DNA from: Paraplanobispora siamensis
GTDB lineage: Bacteria > Actinomycetota > Actinomycetes > Streptosporangiales > Streptosporangiaceae
Length of the DNA: 64,000 nt
Assembly (NCBI RefSeq): GCF_016863175.1
Contig: NZ_BOOJ01000022.1
Span: 124,001-188,000 of the forward strand
Direction: 5' to 3'
Position 1 is the stretch's first letter. Every line of letters begins with the position of its first letter. Under the pieces are notes generated by a model that did no database searches, was not told where the DNA came from, and saw nothing but the letters and a program-made list of their open reading frames with translations. Shown here in pieces: positions 1-6,976 of the stretch. A program made the translations under genes and the position numbers.

Positions 1-125
1 ATCCAGCCGGACTGCCCGTGTTCGGTGGCCGTGTCGCGGATGTGGGTGAACGATCCGGCACCCGCAATGACAGCCAGGATCAGAATCGGTCCGGAGTCCA
101 GCAGTCGGCAGGCAAGGCGTCGCAT
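1..125 (-). CDS. DUF2637 domain protein, C-terminus outside window (partial)
   Basis: The first 41 codons are present, beginning at an ATG at 125 with a GGGGG-type ribosome site about 5 bases upstream. The visible part starts with basic residues, then a hydrophobic stretch (ILILAVIAGAGSF) followed by THIRDTATEHGQSGW, the recognisable N-terminal part of actinobacterial DUF2637 proteins. These are membrane proteins commonly encoded between the translocase and the replication gene in AICEs. It lies 24 bp downstream of the FtsK-like gene and is probably cotranscribed with it. The biochemical role of the family is unknown. An alternative ATG at 130 is out of frame. Confidence 0.75.
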   Translation of the reverse strand, partial: MRRLACRLLDSGPILILAVIAGAGSFTHIRDTATEHGQSGW

Positions 126-149
126 CGCATCCCCCTTTCAAGTGATCGT

Positions 150-1499
150 TCAGGCCTTGAGCAGCTCGTCGAGGTCGGCATCGTTGATCTCGGCGTCGTG
201 GGTGCCTTCGGTGAGATCGGCCCAGGACGGGGTCAGATCGGCATACATCCGGGCGGCGTGTTCGGCCGCGTGCTCGGCGACGTAGAAGGAGCGCGCCCGA
301 TACCACTGGCCGTCTTGAGAGGCCACGATGGCGACGCCGGGTGTCTCAGCGGCGATCGAGCGAGCCGAGACCAGGGCGGCCGGGTCGAGATCGCCCAGGG
401 TCATGGTCGCGGTCTCCGGATCGTTGACCCGGTGGCAGATGCGTCCGGAGCACTGCGCGCGGAGTGCGGTCACGCCGGGGCCGAGGTCGGAGCCGATGCG
501 CTGGCCGCAGCAGAACAGGTAGATCCCGAAGGCCCGCCCGAGCTGCGCCACCCGCAGGAGCGCAGTCGAGGTCTTGGCGATCTCGTCTTTCTCGCTCTTG
601 TCGGCCATCAGGTACAGCTCGGCCAGCTCGTCGACCAAGACCACGATCGGGACCGGGCGGATCGCCGGCGGGAGCTGCCAGATGTTGCGTGCCCCGGCTT
701 GGCGGCACAGGCCCATGCGGTCGGCCATCAGCGCCACCAGGTCATCGAGCAGGCTGACCGACTCGGTGCGGCAGGTTGCCAGGGCCGACAGCCGAGGCGC
801 GTAGGGGGTGAACTCCACGCCGCCCTTGAGGTCGAAGCCGACCAGGGCCACCGGTTGCGGTGCCAGTCCGACGATCAGGGCATTGGCGAGGTTGGACTTG
901 CCGGACTGGGTGGCTCCGGCGTTCATCCAGTGCGGGACCGTACGGAAGTCGAGCACCCAGGGTTGGCCGGTCTCCAGTCGTCCCACGGTGACCTTCAGCA
1001 GTTCCGTAGAGGCCGGGATCTGGTCGACCCGCACCAGTGGATCCCGCATGGTGGCGGCCAGCACGATCCGGCCGGGGCGCGGGGAGGAGACCCGGACGGC
1101 GTGCACCCGCCAGGAGTGGGCGAGTTTCTCAGCGGCCTGGTTGTAGTCCTCGGGAGTCTGCCCTTCCAGGGTGTGCAGGGTGACGCGCCAGCCGTAGCGG
1201 GTGGGCTTGGGCAGCCACATCCACGGCTTGGTGTCGACGGCGACCCGTTTGAAGCGGCGGCGGACCGTCACGGTGCCGGTGGAGACGAGGGCACTGGGAG
1301 CGAGAGTGAACCAGAAGCGTTGGCGCTTCTTAGTCAGCCCGCAGCCCAGAGCGATCTTGCGCCAGGTGGCCCGGACTGTGATGGCGGTCAGCGGGTAGCC
1401 GATCAGCAGCCAGAAGGATCGGTAGTGGGTGCGCCGCCAGACCCACAGGCACACCAGCAGGCAGAGCAGGCCGAGGAGTGACCAGAGGACGTCAGTCAC
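150..1499 (-). CDS. FtsK/SpoIIIE-type conjugal DNA translocase (Tra)
   Basis: This 449-residue protein has two N-terminal hydrophobic segments (about residues 5-20 and 28-40), a linker, then an FtsK/SpoIIIE ATPase core. The Walker A motif is GATQSGKS near residue 215 and the Walker B strand is VPIVVLVDE near residue 305. In AICEs and Streptomyces plasmids a single such protein moves double-stranded DNA between mycelial cells. The start is a GTG at 1499 preceded by GGAGG. It overlaps the stop of the upstream SCO3933-family gene by 8 bp, implying translational coupling. No relaxase or type IV secretion genes are seen, which agrees with the AICE mode of transfer. Confidence 0.92.
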   Translation of the reverse strand: MTDVLWSLLGLLCLLVCLWVWRRTHYRSFWLLIGYPLTAITVRATWRKIALGCGLTKKRQRFWFTLAPSALVSTGTVTVRRRFKRVAVDTKPWMWLPKPTRYGWRVTLHTLEGQTPEDYNQAAEKLAHSWRVHAVRVSSPRPGRIVLAATMRDPLVRVDQIPASTELLKVTVGRLETGQPWVLDFRTVPHWMNAGATQSGKSNLANALIVGLAPQPVALVGFDLKGGVEFTPYAPRLSALATCRTESVSLLDDLVALMADRMGLCRQAGARNIWQLPPAIRPVPIVVLVDELAELYLMADKSEKDEIAKTSTALLRVAQLGRAFGIYLFCCGQRIGSDLGPGVTALRAQCSGRICHRVNDPETATMTLGDLDPAALVSARSIAAETPGVAIVASQDGQWYRARSFYVAEHAAEHAARMYADLTPSWADLTEGTHDAEINDADLDELLKA

Positions 1500-1845
1500 G
1501 TTCGCCTCCTGCCGGCTTGCCGGAGACGGGAACGATCGAGGCGGCCTTGTAGCTGATGCCCCAGCGCAGTTCGCCGTTGCGCATCTGCTCCCAGGGGTAG
1601 CCGATCATGCCGGTCGGGATGACGTCCTGGCCCTGGGTGATCGGGGGTTCGCCGGAGGTGCCGACCTTGACCAGTTCCATCCGGCCGAACTCGTCTTCGG
1701 CCAGCAGCACGGTCTCGTAGATGGTGTTGCCCTGCTTGTCGACCTTGATCTTGCCGCTCTCGTAGTCGAGCAGGCGGGGACGGGGTGCCTTGGCGCAGCT
1801 GAAGCGCAGGCGGTGGGCGTCGACGGGGATCGGGATGTTGCGCAT
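1492..1845 (-). CDS. SCO3933-family regulatory protein
   Basis: This 117-residue soluble protein begins MRNIPIPVDAHRLRFSC and contains a KAPRPRLLDYESGKIKVDK segment, characteristic of the SCO3933 family found in AICEs between the GntR repressor and the Tra gene. Family members are annotated as regulatory, but their mechanism is not established. The ATG at 1845 has a near-perfect ribosome site (AAGGAGGT, 8 bases upstream). It is the first gene of the leftward operon SCO3933-tra-DUF2637 and is divergent from the GntR gene, so this operon is probably the target of that repressor. Confidence 0.8.
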   Translation of the reverse strand: MRNIPIPVDAHRLRFSCAKAPRPRLLDYESGKIKVDKQGNTIYETVLLAEDEFGRMELVKVGTSGEPPITQGQDVIPTGMIGYPWEQMRNGELRWGISYKAASIVPVSGKPAGGERD

Positions 1846-1874
1846 GATGGGTGACCTCCTTATTCATCCTGGTC

Positions 1875-1892
1875 AACATAGTTAACCTAGTT
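1875..1892. promoter_or_regulatory. Candidate operator between tra operon and GntR repressor
   Basis: The AT-rich stretch between the divergent genes contains AACATAGTTAACCTAGTT, an imperfect inverted repeat centred on GTTAAC. It sits about 30 bp upstream of the SCO3933-family start and 85 bp upstream of the GntR start. A KorSA-type repressor would be expected to act here. Binding is inferred from position and symmetry only. Confidence 0.4.
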
Positions 1893-1976
1893 GGCTGGGT
1901 TGTCAATGTGCTCGTGGTTGGCTTGGTCGCCGCCCTGTGCTGAACTAGAGGCACTGACGGCGAAATGAGGGGCGGG

Positions 1977-2312
1977 ATGGTCAAGCACACCGGGCGGCCC
2001 GGCTACCTGCAGATCGCCGACAATCTGCGCGAGAAGATCCGGGGCGGATCCCTGGCGCCCGGCACTCCGTTGCCGTCCACCGCGCAGCTGGCCGAGCAGT
2101 ACGGCGCGTCCTTGAGCGTGGTGAAGATGGCCGTCGGTCTGCTGCGCAATGAGGGCTTGGTCATCGGCCAGCAGGGCAAGGGCGTGTTCGTCCGGGACGA
2201 TGTACCGCCGGCCCCGCCGCCCACCGACGAGCTGGCCGAGATCCGCCTCACGCTGCGCGACCTATCGGAACGACTGGCGAAGGTCGAGGCGCAGCTGTCC
2301 GACCGTAGGTGA
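1977..2312 (+). CDS. GntR-family repressor, KorSA-like
   Basis: This 111-residue protein is little more than a GntR winged helix. The N-terminus reads PGYLQIADNLREKIRGG, then LPSTAQLAEQYGASLSV, and a wing ending GQQGKGVFV. A short helical tail (about residues 85-110) follows and there is no effector domain. This minimal form is usual for AICE and pSAM2-type KorSA repressors that hold transfer genes silent. I chose the ATG at 1977 because GAGGGGCGGG precedes it; an in-frame ATG at 1965 lacks a good ribosome site. It is divergent from the tra operon and its 3' end overlaps a convergent small gene by 65 bp. Confidence 0.82.
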   Translation: MVKHTGRPGYLQIADNLREKIRGGSLAPGTPLPSTAQLAEQYGASLSVVKMAVGLLRNEGLVIGQQGKGVFVRDDVPPAPPPTDELAEIRLTLRDLSERLAKVEAQLSDRR

Positions 2313-2493
2313 GGCTGTCACCTCGCACGTGGCAGCCGGTAATCCGGCGTGCCAGACCTGCCGCGCGACTCGGCGGCACCTCAGTCAGACGCATCCGCCG
2401 GTCTTCCTGGCGCATGCCGATCATGACGAGCACGTAGCCGACAAACACGGCGGCGCTGAGAGCCAGGCCGATGATCAGCGGGATCGCGCTCAT
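2248..2493 (-). CDS. Small membrane protein of the AICE
   Basis: This is an 81-residue protein. One strongly hydrophobic segment covers residues 3-24 (IPLIIGLALSAAVFVGYVLV), followed by a basic, probably cytoplasmic tail (RQEDRRMRLTEV...). Its ATG overlaps the stop of the upstream zinc-ribbon gene in the sequence ATGA, so the two are very likely coupled. No family is recognised. Its 3' end runs 65 bp into the convergent GntR gene, which is unusual but tolerated in compact mobile elements. The last 20 or so residues may therefore be less constrained. Confidence 0.6.
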   Translation of the reverse strand: MSAIPLIIGLALSAAVFVGYVLVMIGMRQEDRRMRLTEVPPSRAAGLARRITGCHVRGDSLTYGRTAAPRPSPVVPIGRAA

Positions 2494-2711
2494 GACCAGA
2501 TCACCCGCGCCTGGCTGCGGTTGCGGGGACGGCCGGCCGGACGGCGGGTCTCGCCGCGCCGGGTGCTCGCCTTGCGCTTGCCCTCCTGGCGCTTGAGCCA
2601 GAGCTCCCGCGCCCGGCACTTGCGACACAGGGTCTGTCCCTCGCCCAGAGCCGCGCCGCACACGCAGGTGGGGGTCTCGTCGAACTCGTCGGTGATGGTC
2701 GTGTTGATCAT
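2490..2711 (-). CDS. Small zinc-ribbon protein
   Basis: This 73-residue protein carries two CxxC knuckles: CVCGAALGEGQTLCRKC gives C-x-C-x10-C-x2-C within residues 16-32. A very basic C-terminal half follows, rich in Arg and Lys, as in a small DNA- or RNA-binding zinc ribbon. The ATG at 2711 is preceded by GAGAGGAGCG. It is the first gene of a two-gene leftward unit and is coupled by an ATGA overlap to the small membrane protein. Its function in the element is not known. Confidence 0.6.
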   Translation of the reverse strand: MINTTITDEFDETPTCVCGAALGEGQTLCRKCRARELWLKRQEGKRKASTRRGETRRPAGRPRNRSQARVIWS

Positions 2712-2806
2712 TGGTATCGCTCCTCTCGGTTGGTGGTTGCTGGCTTGCGATACCGAGAGTGCGCCGATCAGGGGGGACGAGATCACTACAGGACGGGACA
2801 TGTTCA

Positions 2807-2844
2807 GGACGTCCGGTCTACGATTGCCACGTCCCTGGACGTCC
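2807..2844. promoter_or_regulatory. GACGTC-repeat operator candidate in front of HTH-DUF5919 gene 1
   Basis: Two perfect copies of the palindrome GGACGTCC lie at 2807-2814 and 2837-2844, 30 bp apart. A third, imperfect copy (CCACGTCC, 2827-2834) is exactly 10 bp before the last. The cluster ends 17 bp before the start of the HTH-DUF5919 gene at 2861. The same core recurs at 5221-5242 and 6163-6182. The arrangement suggests an operator, with sites on one face of the helix. Confidence 0.6.
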
Positions 2845-2860
2845 CCTCTGGGCAGGTGGA

Positions 2861-3601
2861 ATGGCGAACGAGCGACTGCGCGCGGCCCTGCTCGAACGCG
2901 GGGCATCGGTGGCCGAGCTGGCCGAGTCGATTCAGGTCGACCCGAAAACCGTGGAGCGGTGGATCACTAAGAACCGCACGCCGTACCGGAAGCACCGTTT
3001 TGCAGTGGCGTCGTTCCTGAAAACGGACGAGTCCTACCTGTGGCCCGAGGCGCTCACGCCTCAGCAGGTAGCCGCCGCATCCGAGAGCGAGATCGTCACG
3101 GTCTACCCGCATCGCTGGGCCGTACCGAGGGACGCTTGGGGACGTCTGTTCTCAGCGGCCAACCAGGAGATCGGCATCCTCGTCTACAGCGGCCTGTTCC
3201 TGGCTGAAGACACCGGTGTCCTGCGCTTACTCGCCGAGAAAGCTGAGGCGGGGATACAGGTACGCGTTCTCTTCGGTGATCCCGACTCCGCCGAGGTCGC
3301 CCAGCGTGGCGCGGATGAGGGCATCGGTGAGGGCATGGCCGCTCGCATCAAGAACGCTCTCGTATTGTTCCGGCCGCTTCTGCGGCTCGACAGCGTGGAG
3401 CTCCGGCTGCACCGGACCGTGCTGTACAACTCCGTCTACCGCGCCGACGATCAGCTTCTCGTCAACACCCACGTGTACGGCCAGCCCGCCGCCAACGCGC
3501 CCGTGCTGCACCTGCGCAGAGTGGCCGGCGGCGACATGGTCACCACCTACACCGACAGCTTCGACGCCGTCTGGGCCGGCGCCCGGCCCGTAGAGTCCTG
3601 A
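2861..3601 (+). CDS. HTH regulator with DUF5919 (phospholipase D-like) domain, copy 1
   Basis: This 246-residue protein has an N-terminal XRE-like helix-turn-helix (about residues 5-60, including VDPKTVERWITKNRTPYRKH). A DUF5919 region (about 75-240) resembles a phospholipase D fold: YSGLFLAEDTG, then VRVLFGDPDS, then HRTVLYNSVYRADD. The last segment sits where an HxKxxxxD motif would be but lacks the Lys, so it is probably a ligand-sensing, catalytically dead version. It lies 2 bp before the Nudix gene and is probably cotranscribed with it. A paralogue is encoded at 6227. The ATG at 2861 has GGCAGGTGGA upstream. Confidence 0.8.
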   Translation: MANERLRAALLERGASVAELAESIQVDPKTVERWITKNRTPYRKHRFAVASFLKTDESYLWPEALTPQQVAAASESEIVTVYPHRWAVPRDAWGRLFSAANQEIGILVYSGLFLAEDTGVLRLLAEKAEAGIQVRVLFGDPDSAEVAQRGADEGIGEGMAARIKNALVLFRPLLRLDSVELRLHRTVLYNSVYRADDQLLVNTHVYGQPAANAPVLHLRRVAGGDMVTTYTDSFDAVWAGARPVES

Positions 3602-3603
3602 TC

Positions 3604-4080
3604 ATGGCCCGCCGCATCGACTTCTACGACGACCCCGCCGCACCCAAGCCCAACAGTCTCGTGCCCTCGGTGAACGTCGTGGTCACCAACGACGCAGGCG
3701 AGATTCTGCTGATCCGCCGCAGCGACAACGACAACTGGGCCGTGCCCGGCGGAGCCATCGACCTCGGTGAGTCACTGCCGGAGGCGGGCATCCGCGAGAC
3801 GCTGGAGGAGACCGGTATCCGCTGTGAGATCACTGGAATCGTCGGCACCTACACCGACCCCCGCCACGTGATCCTCTACACCTCCAACGGCGAGGCGCGT
3901 CAGGAGTTCTCCATCGTGCTCACCGGCCGAGCCGTCGGGGGCGAGCCGACACCGAGTGACGAGTCTCGGGAAGTGCGCTGGATGCCGCGCCAGGAGGTCG
4001 AGGCGCTGACGATGGACCGATCGATGCGCCTGCGAATCGGCCACTTCCTGGCCGGCCGGGCGACGCCGTACATCGGGTAG
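3604..4080 (+). CDS. Nudix hydrolase, candidate Pif-like immunity factor
   Basis: The 158-residue protein has a complete Nudix box (GGAIDLGESLPEAGIRETLEETGI spans residues 48-71: Gx5Ex7REUxEExGU), so it should be an active nucleoside-diphosphate-linked hydrolase. Substrate cannot be read from the sequence. In pSAM2 the Nudix-motif protein Pif prevents redundant transfer between cells already carrying the element. A Nudix gene in this position of an AICE is a plausible equivalent, by inference. It starts 2 bp after the HTH-DUF5919 stop, forming a tight two-gene operon. Confidence 0.85.
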   Translation: MARRIDFYDDPAAPKPNSLVPSVNVVVTNDAGEILLIRRSDNDNWAVPGGAIDLGESLPEAGIRETLEETGIRCEITGIVGTYTDPRHVILYTSNGEARQEFSIVLTGRAVGGEPTPSDESREVRWMPRQEVEALTMDRSMRLRIGHFLAGRATPYIG

Positions 4081-4199
4081 AAAGCGCCGGAACTCCGGAT
4101 GCCGCCACGGAGAGGGAGGCGTCTCCGGATTCGCCGGGAAGTGTCTGAGGCGAGCTGTAGGGTCCGGCATCGAGTCAGTACCGATCATGGAGAGTCACT

Positions 4200-4595
4200 G
4201 TGGACGTTCATGAAGCCGCTTTGCGCTGGACACAGGTGTGGACCACGGGATGGGTGCAGAAAGACACCGAAGCCATCGTCGCGTGCCAGGCCGAAGACGG
4301 CGTCCATTGGTCGACGCCCTTCAGCTCCCCTCACCAAGGGCGCGCCGGGCTCAGGAAGTACCTTCAGGAGGCGTTCGCGTCAGAGGTCGAGCCCACACAG
4401 GCCCGGTTCGCCATACCCCTGGTCCGGGGTGACCGGGCTGCGGCGGAGTATTGGGCGTTGTGCCGCTACGCCAGCGGTCCGCTGACCATCTCGGGATGCA
4501 CGATGCTGCGGTTCAATGCGGAAGGCTTGGTCATCGAGTCCCGGGATTATTCGTACGTCAAGCCTGGTCATCAGCCTTTCCCGTTCAGCTGGTGA
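4200..4595 (+). CDS. NTF2-like (SnoaL-type) protein
   Basis: This is a 131-residue single-domain protein of the NTF2-like fold. It has an N-terminal helix (EAALRWTQVWTTGWVQKDTEAIVA), followed by a pocket-forming sheet ending in LVIESRDYSYVKPG. The start is a GTG at 4200 with GGAG 8 bases upstream. It is a lone gene between the Nudix gene and the HD hydrolase gene, facing the latter. Members of this fold bind or transform small molecules, and no catalytic assignment is possible here. Confidence 0.7.
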   Translation: MDVHEAALRWTQVWTTGWVQKDTEAIVACQAEDGVHWSTPFSSPHQGRAGLRKYLQEAFASEVEPTQARFAIPLVRGDRAAAEYWALCRYASGPLTISGCTMLRFNAEGLVIESRDYSYVKPGHQPFPFSW

Positions 4596-4620
4596 GCTGA
4601 GCTCCCTGACCGGCAGCGAA

Positions 4621-5172
4621 CTATGAGCCGGATACCAAAGCAGTTCGGACCGCGTGGACGGCTGAGGTGATGCACGGGGTGGCATTGCGGATGGAGCGGC
4701 TGACCAGGTGCTCGGGGCCGTAACGGGAATGGATCTCCGCGAGTCGGTCGACGACGTCGAGGGGAAGGCCATCGGGACTGGTGGTCATGTCGCAGTAGAT
4801 CAGCGCCTTCACCAATTCCGGACGTTCCTGATCGAACTCGGTAGTCAGCGCGTCAATCAGGCCGCGTTCGGTGGCTTCGTAGACCGCGCAGGAGTGGTAC
4901 GCCACGAGGCGGCACAGCACCTCGTCGGCGGCGTGCACGTCGCGCAGGTAACGGGCGCCATCGAGGGCGTGAAGGCCGGTGTCGACGAGATCGGGCGCGT
5001 ATCCGATGTCGTGCAGCCAGGCAGAAGCGATCAGCAGGTCTACCTCTGGGCCGAGGATGGGTGCGAGTGTCTCGGCCCGCGCGGCTACCCCTTGCGAGTG
5101 TGCCCACCGGCGTGGCAACGGCTCTTCGAGGAGGTCTCTGGCCAGGTCACGCGCCCACTCAGCTTGTCCCAT
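4621..5172 (-). CDS. HD-domain phosphohydrolase-like protein
   Basis: This 183-residue protein has the HD superfamily pattern: an upstream His in RRWAHSQGVAARAE (residues 21-34), the HD pair in ASAWLHDIGY (about 49-58), and later HALDGARYLRD and YHSC. Such metal-dependent hydrolases usually act on phosphate esters such as nucleotides. I take the ATG at 5172; in-frame GTG (5181) and TTG (5232) starts exist and none has a strong ribosome site. The promoter region carries the GACGTC repeats seen upstream of the two HTH-DUF5919 genes, placing it in the same presumed regulon as the Nudix gene. Confidence 0.75.
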   Translation of the reverse strand: MGQAEWARDLARDLLEEPLPRRWAHSQGVAARAETLAPILGPEVDLLIASAWLHDIGYAPDLVDTGLHALDGARYLRDVHAADEVLCRLVAYHSCAVYEATERGLIDALTTEFDQERPELVKALIYCDMTTSPDGLPLDVVDRLAEIHSRYGPEHLVSRSIRNATPCITSAVHAVRTALVSGS

Positions 5173-5220
5173 GCGGTTCACGATAAGGGCCGGACCTGGG
5201 GAGACTTCCAGCGTCCGGCC

Positions 5221-5242
5221 CAGACGTCCCAAGACGTCTCAG
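5221..5242. promoter_or_regulatory. GACGTC-repeat operator candidate upstream of HD gene
   Basis: The sequence AGACGTCCCA is followed directly by AGACGTCTCA, two 10-bp units in tandem. On the opposite strand this reads as GGGACGTCT-like units identical in core to 6163-6182. It lies about 50 bp upstream of the HD gene ATG and overlaps the last codons of the double-GntR gene. The match of core and 10-bp period to the other two sites is the basis for the call. Confidence 0.6.
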
Positions 5243-5733
5243 CGCGGCAGGGCACACACGAACCGGCCCTTGCCATGCTCGGTGGTGATCAGTCCCTCAT
5301 GCTCCAGCTCGGCCAAGGCCTGACGGATCGTGTTACGCGAGACCCCGTGCTCACGCCGCAGGGCATGCTCGCTGGGCAGTACGGCGCCGGCCGCCAGCAT
5401 CCCACCGCAGATCTGAGTACGCAGGGCCGCGGCGATCATCTGATAGCGATACAGCGGCCCATCAGGCGAGCCGTCACCAATCACCACACGCCCTTTGCCT
5501 GGCAAAGTAGCGATCAGCCCTTCGGCCTCCAGGAGGGCCAGACCCCGGCGGGTCGTGGTCCGGGCCACGTGGAACTCCGCCACCAAAGCCGCCTCAGACG
5601 GCAGCGCGCTTCCCGGCGGATAGGTGCCTGTGGCGATCCGGGCGCGGAGTCGAGCGGCGATCTGGTCATAGACCCGCCCACCGGTCAGCCACCGGCCCTC
5701 GTGCTTTGGCATCGGCTCAGCCGCGGTAGGCAT
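5239..5733 (-). CDS. Double GntR winged-helix regulator
   Basis: The 164-residue protein contains two complete GntR winged helices in tandem and no effector domain. The first (about residues 17-82) includes LPSEAALVAEFHVARTTTRR and a wing GKGRVVI. The second (about 93-160) includes LPSEHALRREHGVSRNTIRQ and GKGRFVC. A single chain with two DNA-reading heads could bind a direct repeat without dimerising. The ATG at 5733 overlaps the stop of the upstream hypothetical gene by 17 bp; an ATG at 5712 is an alternative start. The stop sits in the GACGTC repeats of the next promoter. Confidence 0.78.
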   Translation of the reverse strand: MPTAAEPMPKHEGRWLTGGRVYDQIAARLRARIATGTYPPGSALPSEAALVAEFHVARTTTRRGLALLEAEGLIATLPGKGRVVIGDGSPDGPLYRYQMIAAALRTQICGGMLAAGAVLPSEHALRREHGVSRNTIRQALAELEHEGLITTEHGKGRFVCALPR

Positions 5734-6061
5734 CGATAATCTTCGTGAGGTCGAGGCCGAGGTCTCCCTGTTCCCCCTCGTGCCACCCGGTCCGGGCCGC
5801 CACGACGATCTGATCGGCCGCCGGCAGAAGGTGCAGGCACGAGACCCGCTCATCGGCCTGATCTCCCCAGTAGAACCACTGGAATGCCAGGTGGACATAG
5901 ACCCGGCGGGTCCGGAAGGCGTGATCGGTCACGTCCAGGCACGGGCGGCCCTTCTGATCGACGATCAGGACCGCGGTCGTGTTCCGGTCGATCAGTTCCC
6001 CGCGCAGCGCGGTCAGTAGCTCGACCTGGTAGGCGTGCTGGCTGGCTTTCAAGGTGCTCAC
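5717..6061 (-). CDS. Hypothetical AICE protein, cotranscribed with double-GntR gene
   Basis: This is a 114-residue soluble protein with no family recognised. It has an N-terminal helical segment (QHAYQVELLTALRGELIDRN) followed by alternating strands (TAVLIVDQKGRPCLDV, RRVYVHLAFQWFYW) and an acidic C-terminus. The start is a GTG at 6061 with GGGAGT upstream. It precedes and overlaps the double-GntR gene by 17 bp, so the two are probably one transcription unit divergent from the second HTH-DUF5919 gene. It might form a complex with the GntR protein, but nothing in the sequence proves this. Confidence 0.65.
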   Translation of the reverse strand: MSTLKASQHAYQVELLTALRGELIDRNTTAVLIVDQKGRPCLDVTDHAFRTRRVYVHLAFQWFYWGDQADERVSCLHLLPAADQIVVAARTGWHEGEQGDLGLDLTKIIDAYRG

Positions 6062-6162
6062 GGCAGGACTCCCATCGGTGTGGAGGGGCGGGGAGCCCCG
6101 GGCGCTGGGCTCCCCATGCCGTCGAGCGTGGTTTCCCGGGGAGGACTCCGGCACCGCGAGTT

Positions 6163-6182
6163 AGGGACGTCTAGGGACGTCT
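6163..6182. promoter_or_regulatory. Tandem AGGGACGTCT operator candidate before HTH-DUF5919 gene 2
   Basis: Two exact copies of AGGGACGTCT are placed head to tail (6163-6172, 6173-6182), 44 bp before the start of the HTH-DUF5919 gene at 6227. The same core is found at 2807-2844 and 5221-5242, each time with a 10-bp repeat step. Autoregulation by the downstream HTH protein is the simplest reading. Confidence 0.65.
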
Positions 6183-6226
6183 TGTGTTAGCGTCGCAGGT
6201 ACCGACCCTGCGAAGGGACGCCCCTC

Positions 6227-6976
6227 ATGAACGAGAACCTCCGGCACGCCCTCATCCGTGCACGGCTGCAGCCCGTCGATGTGGCCGCCCGCCTGGCCGT
6301 GGACCCCAAGACCGTCTCCCGCTGGGTCTCCGGACGCATCCCCCATCCCCGCCATCGTCTGGCGGTCGCCGATCTGCTCGGCACCGACGAGGACGAGCTG
6401 TGGCCGGAGGAAAGCCGGGGCCGGCGAGGTGTCTCCGGAGAGCTCAAGGCGATCTACCCGCACCGCTGGGCCGTACCGGCTGAGGTCTGGCGCAGCTTCT
6501 TCCAGGCCGCCGAGAAAGAGATCGGCATCCTGGTCTACAGCGGCTTGTTCCTCGCCGAAGACACCGGGATCCTGCGTGTCCTCGTCGAACGAGCCCGCGC
6601 AGGCGTGCGAGTGCGGATCCTGCTGGGCGACCCCGACAGTCCGGCTGTAGCAGCCCGAGGCGCAGAAGAAGGCGTCGGCGGCGACGTCATGGCCGCCCGC
6701 GTGCGCAACACCCTTGCCCTGTTCCAACCGCTCCAGGACGTCGAGGGCATCGACATCCGGCTCCACCGGACAGCGCTGTACAACTCGATCTACCGCGCCG
6801 ATGACGATCTGCTGATCAACCTGCACGCCTACGGCACCCGCGCTCCCGAGGCACCGGTCATCTACCTGACCCGCAGCGAGACCGACAGCATGGCAGCGAC
6901 CTACCTCGACAGCTTCGAACGCCTCTGGGCCGGCGCATCACCGCTACCGCGATCGTCGAAGCGGACGTCTCGTTGA
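6227..6976 (+). CDS. HTH regulator with DUF5919 (phospholipase D-like) domain, copy 2
   Basis: This 249-residue paralogue of the gene at 2861 shares an N-terminal HTH (LAVDPKTVSRWVSGRIPHPRHR), the invariant block YPHRWAVPAEVW, and YSGLFLAEDTG. It also shares LLGDPDSPAVAARGAEEGVG and HRTALYNSIYRADD. As in copy 1, the HKD-type catalytic Lys is absent. It stands alone rather than with a Nudix gene. The C-terminal 20 residues (PLPRSSKRTSR) extend past the end of copy 1, and the last 76 bp overlap a convergent gene. Divergence between the copies suggests old duplication or recruitment from two elements. Confidence 0.8.
   Translation: MNENLRHALIRARLQPVDVAARLAVDPKTVSRWVSGRIPHPRHRLAVADLLGTDEDELWPEESRGRRGVSGELKAIYPHRWAVPAEVWRSFFQAAEKEIGILVYSGLFLAEDTGILRVLVERARAGVRVRILLGDPDSPAVAARGAEEGVGGDVMAARVRNTLALFQPLQDVEGIDIRLHRTALYNSIYRADDDLLINLHAYGTRAPEAPVIYLTRSETDSMAATYLDSFERLWAGASPLPRSSKRTSR

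Noticed and set aside
18-1481. Long plus-strand open frame of 487 residues opposite the FtsK-like gene
   Set aside because: It is a GC-driven shadow without ribosome site or domains; the minus strand has clear Walker motifs.
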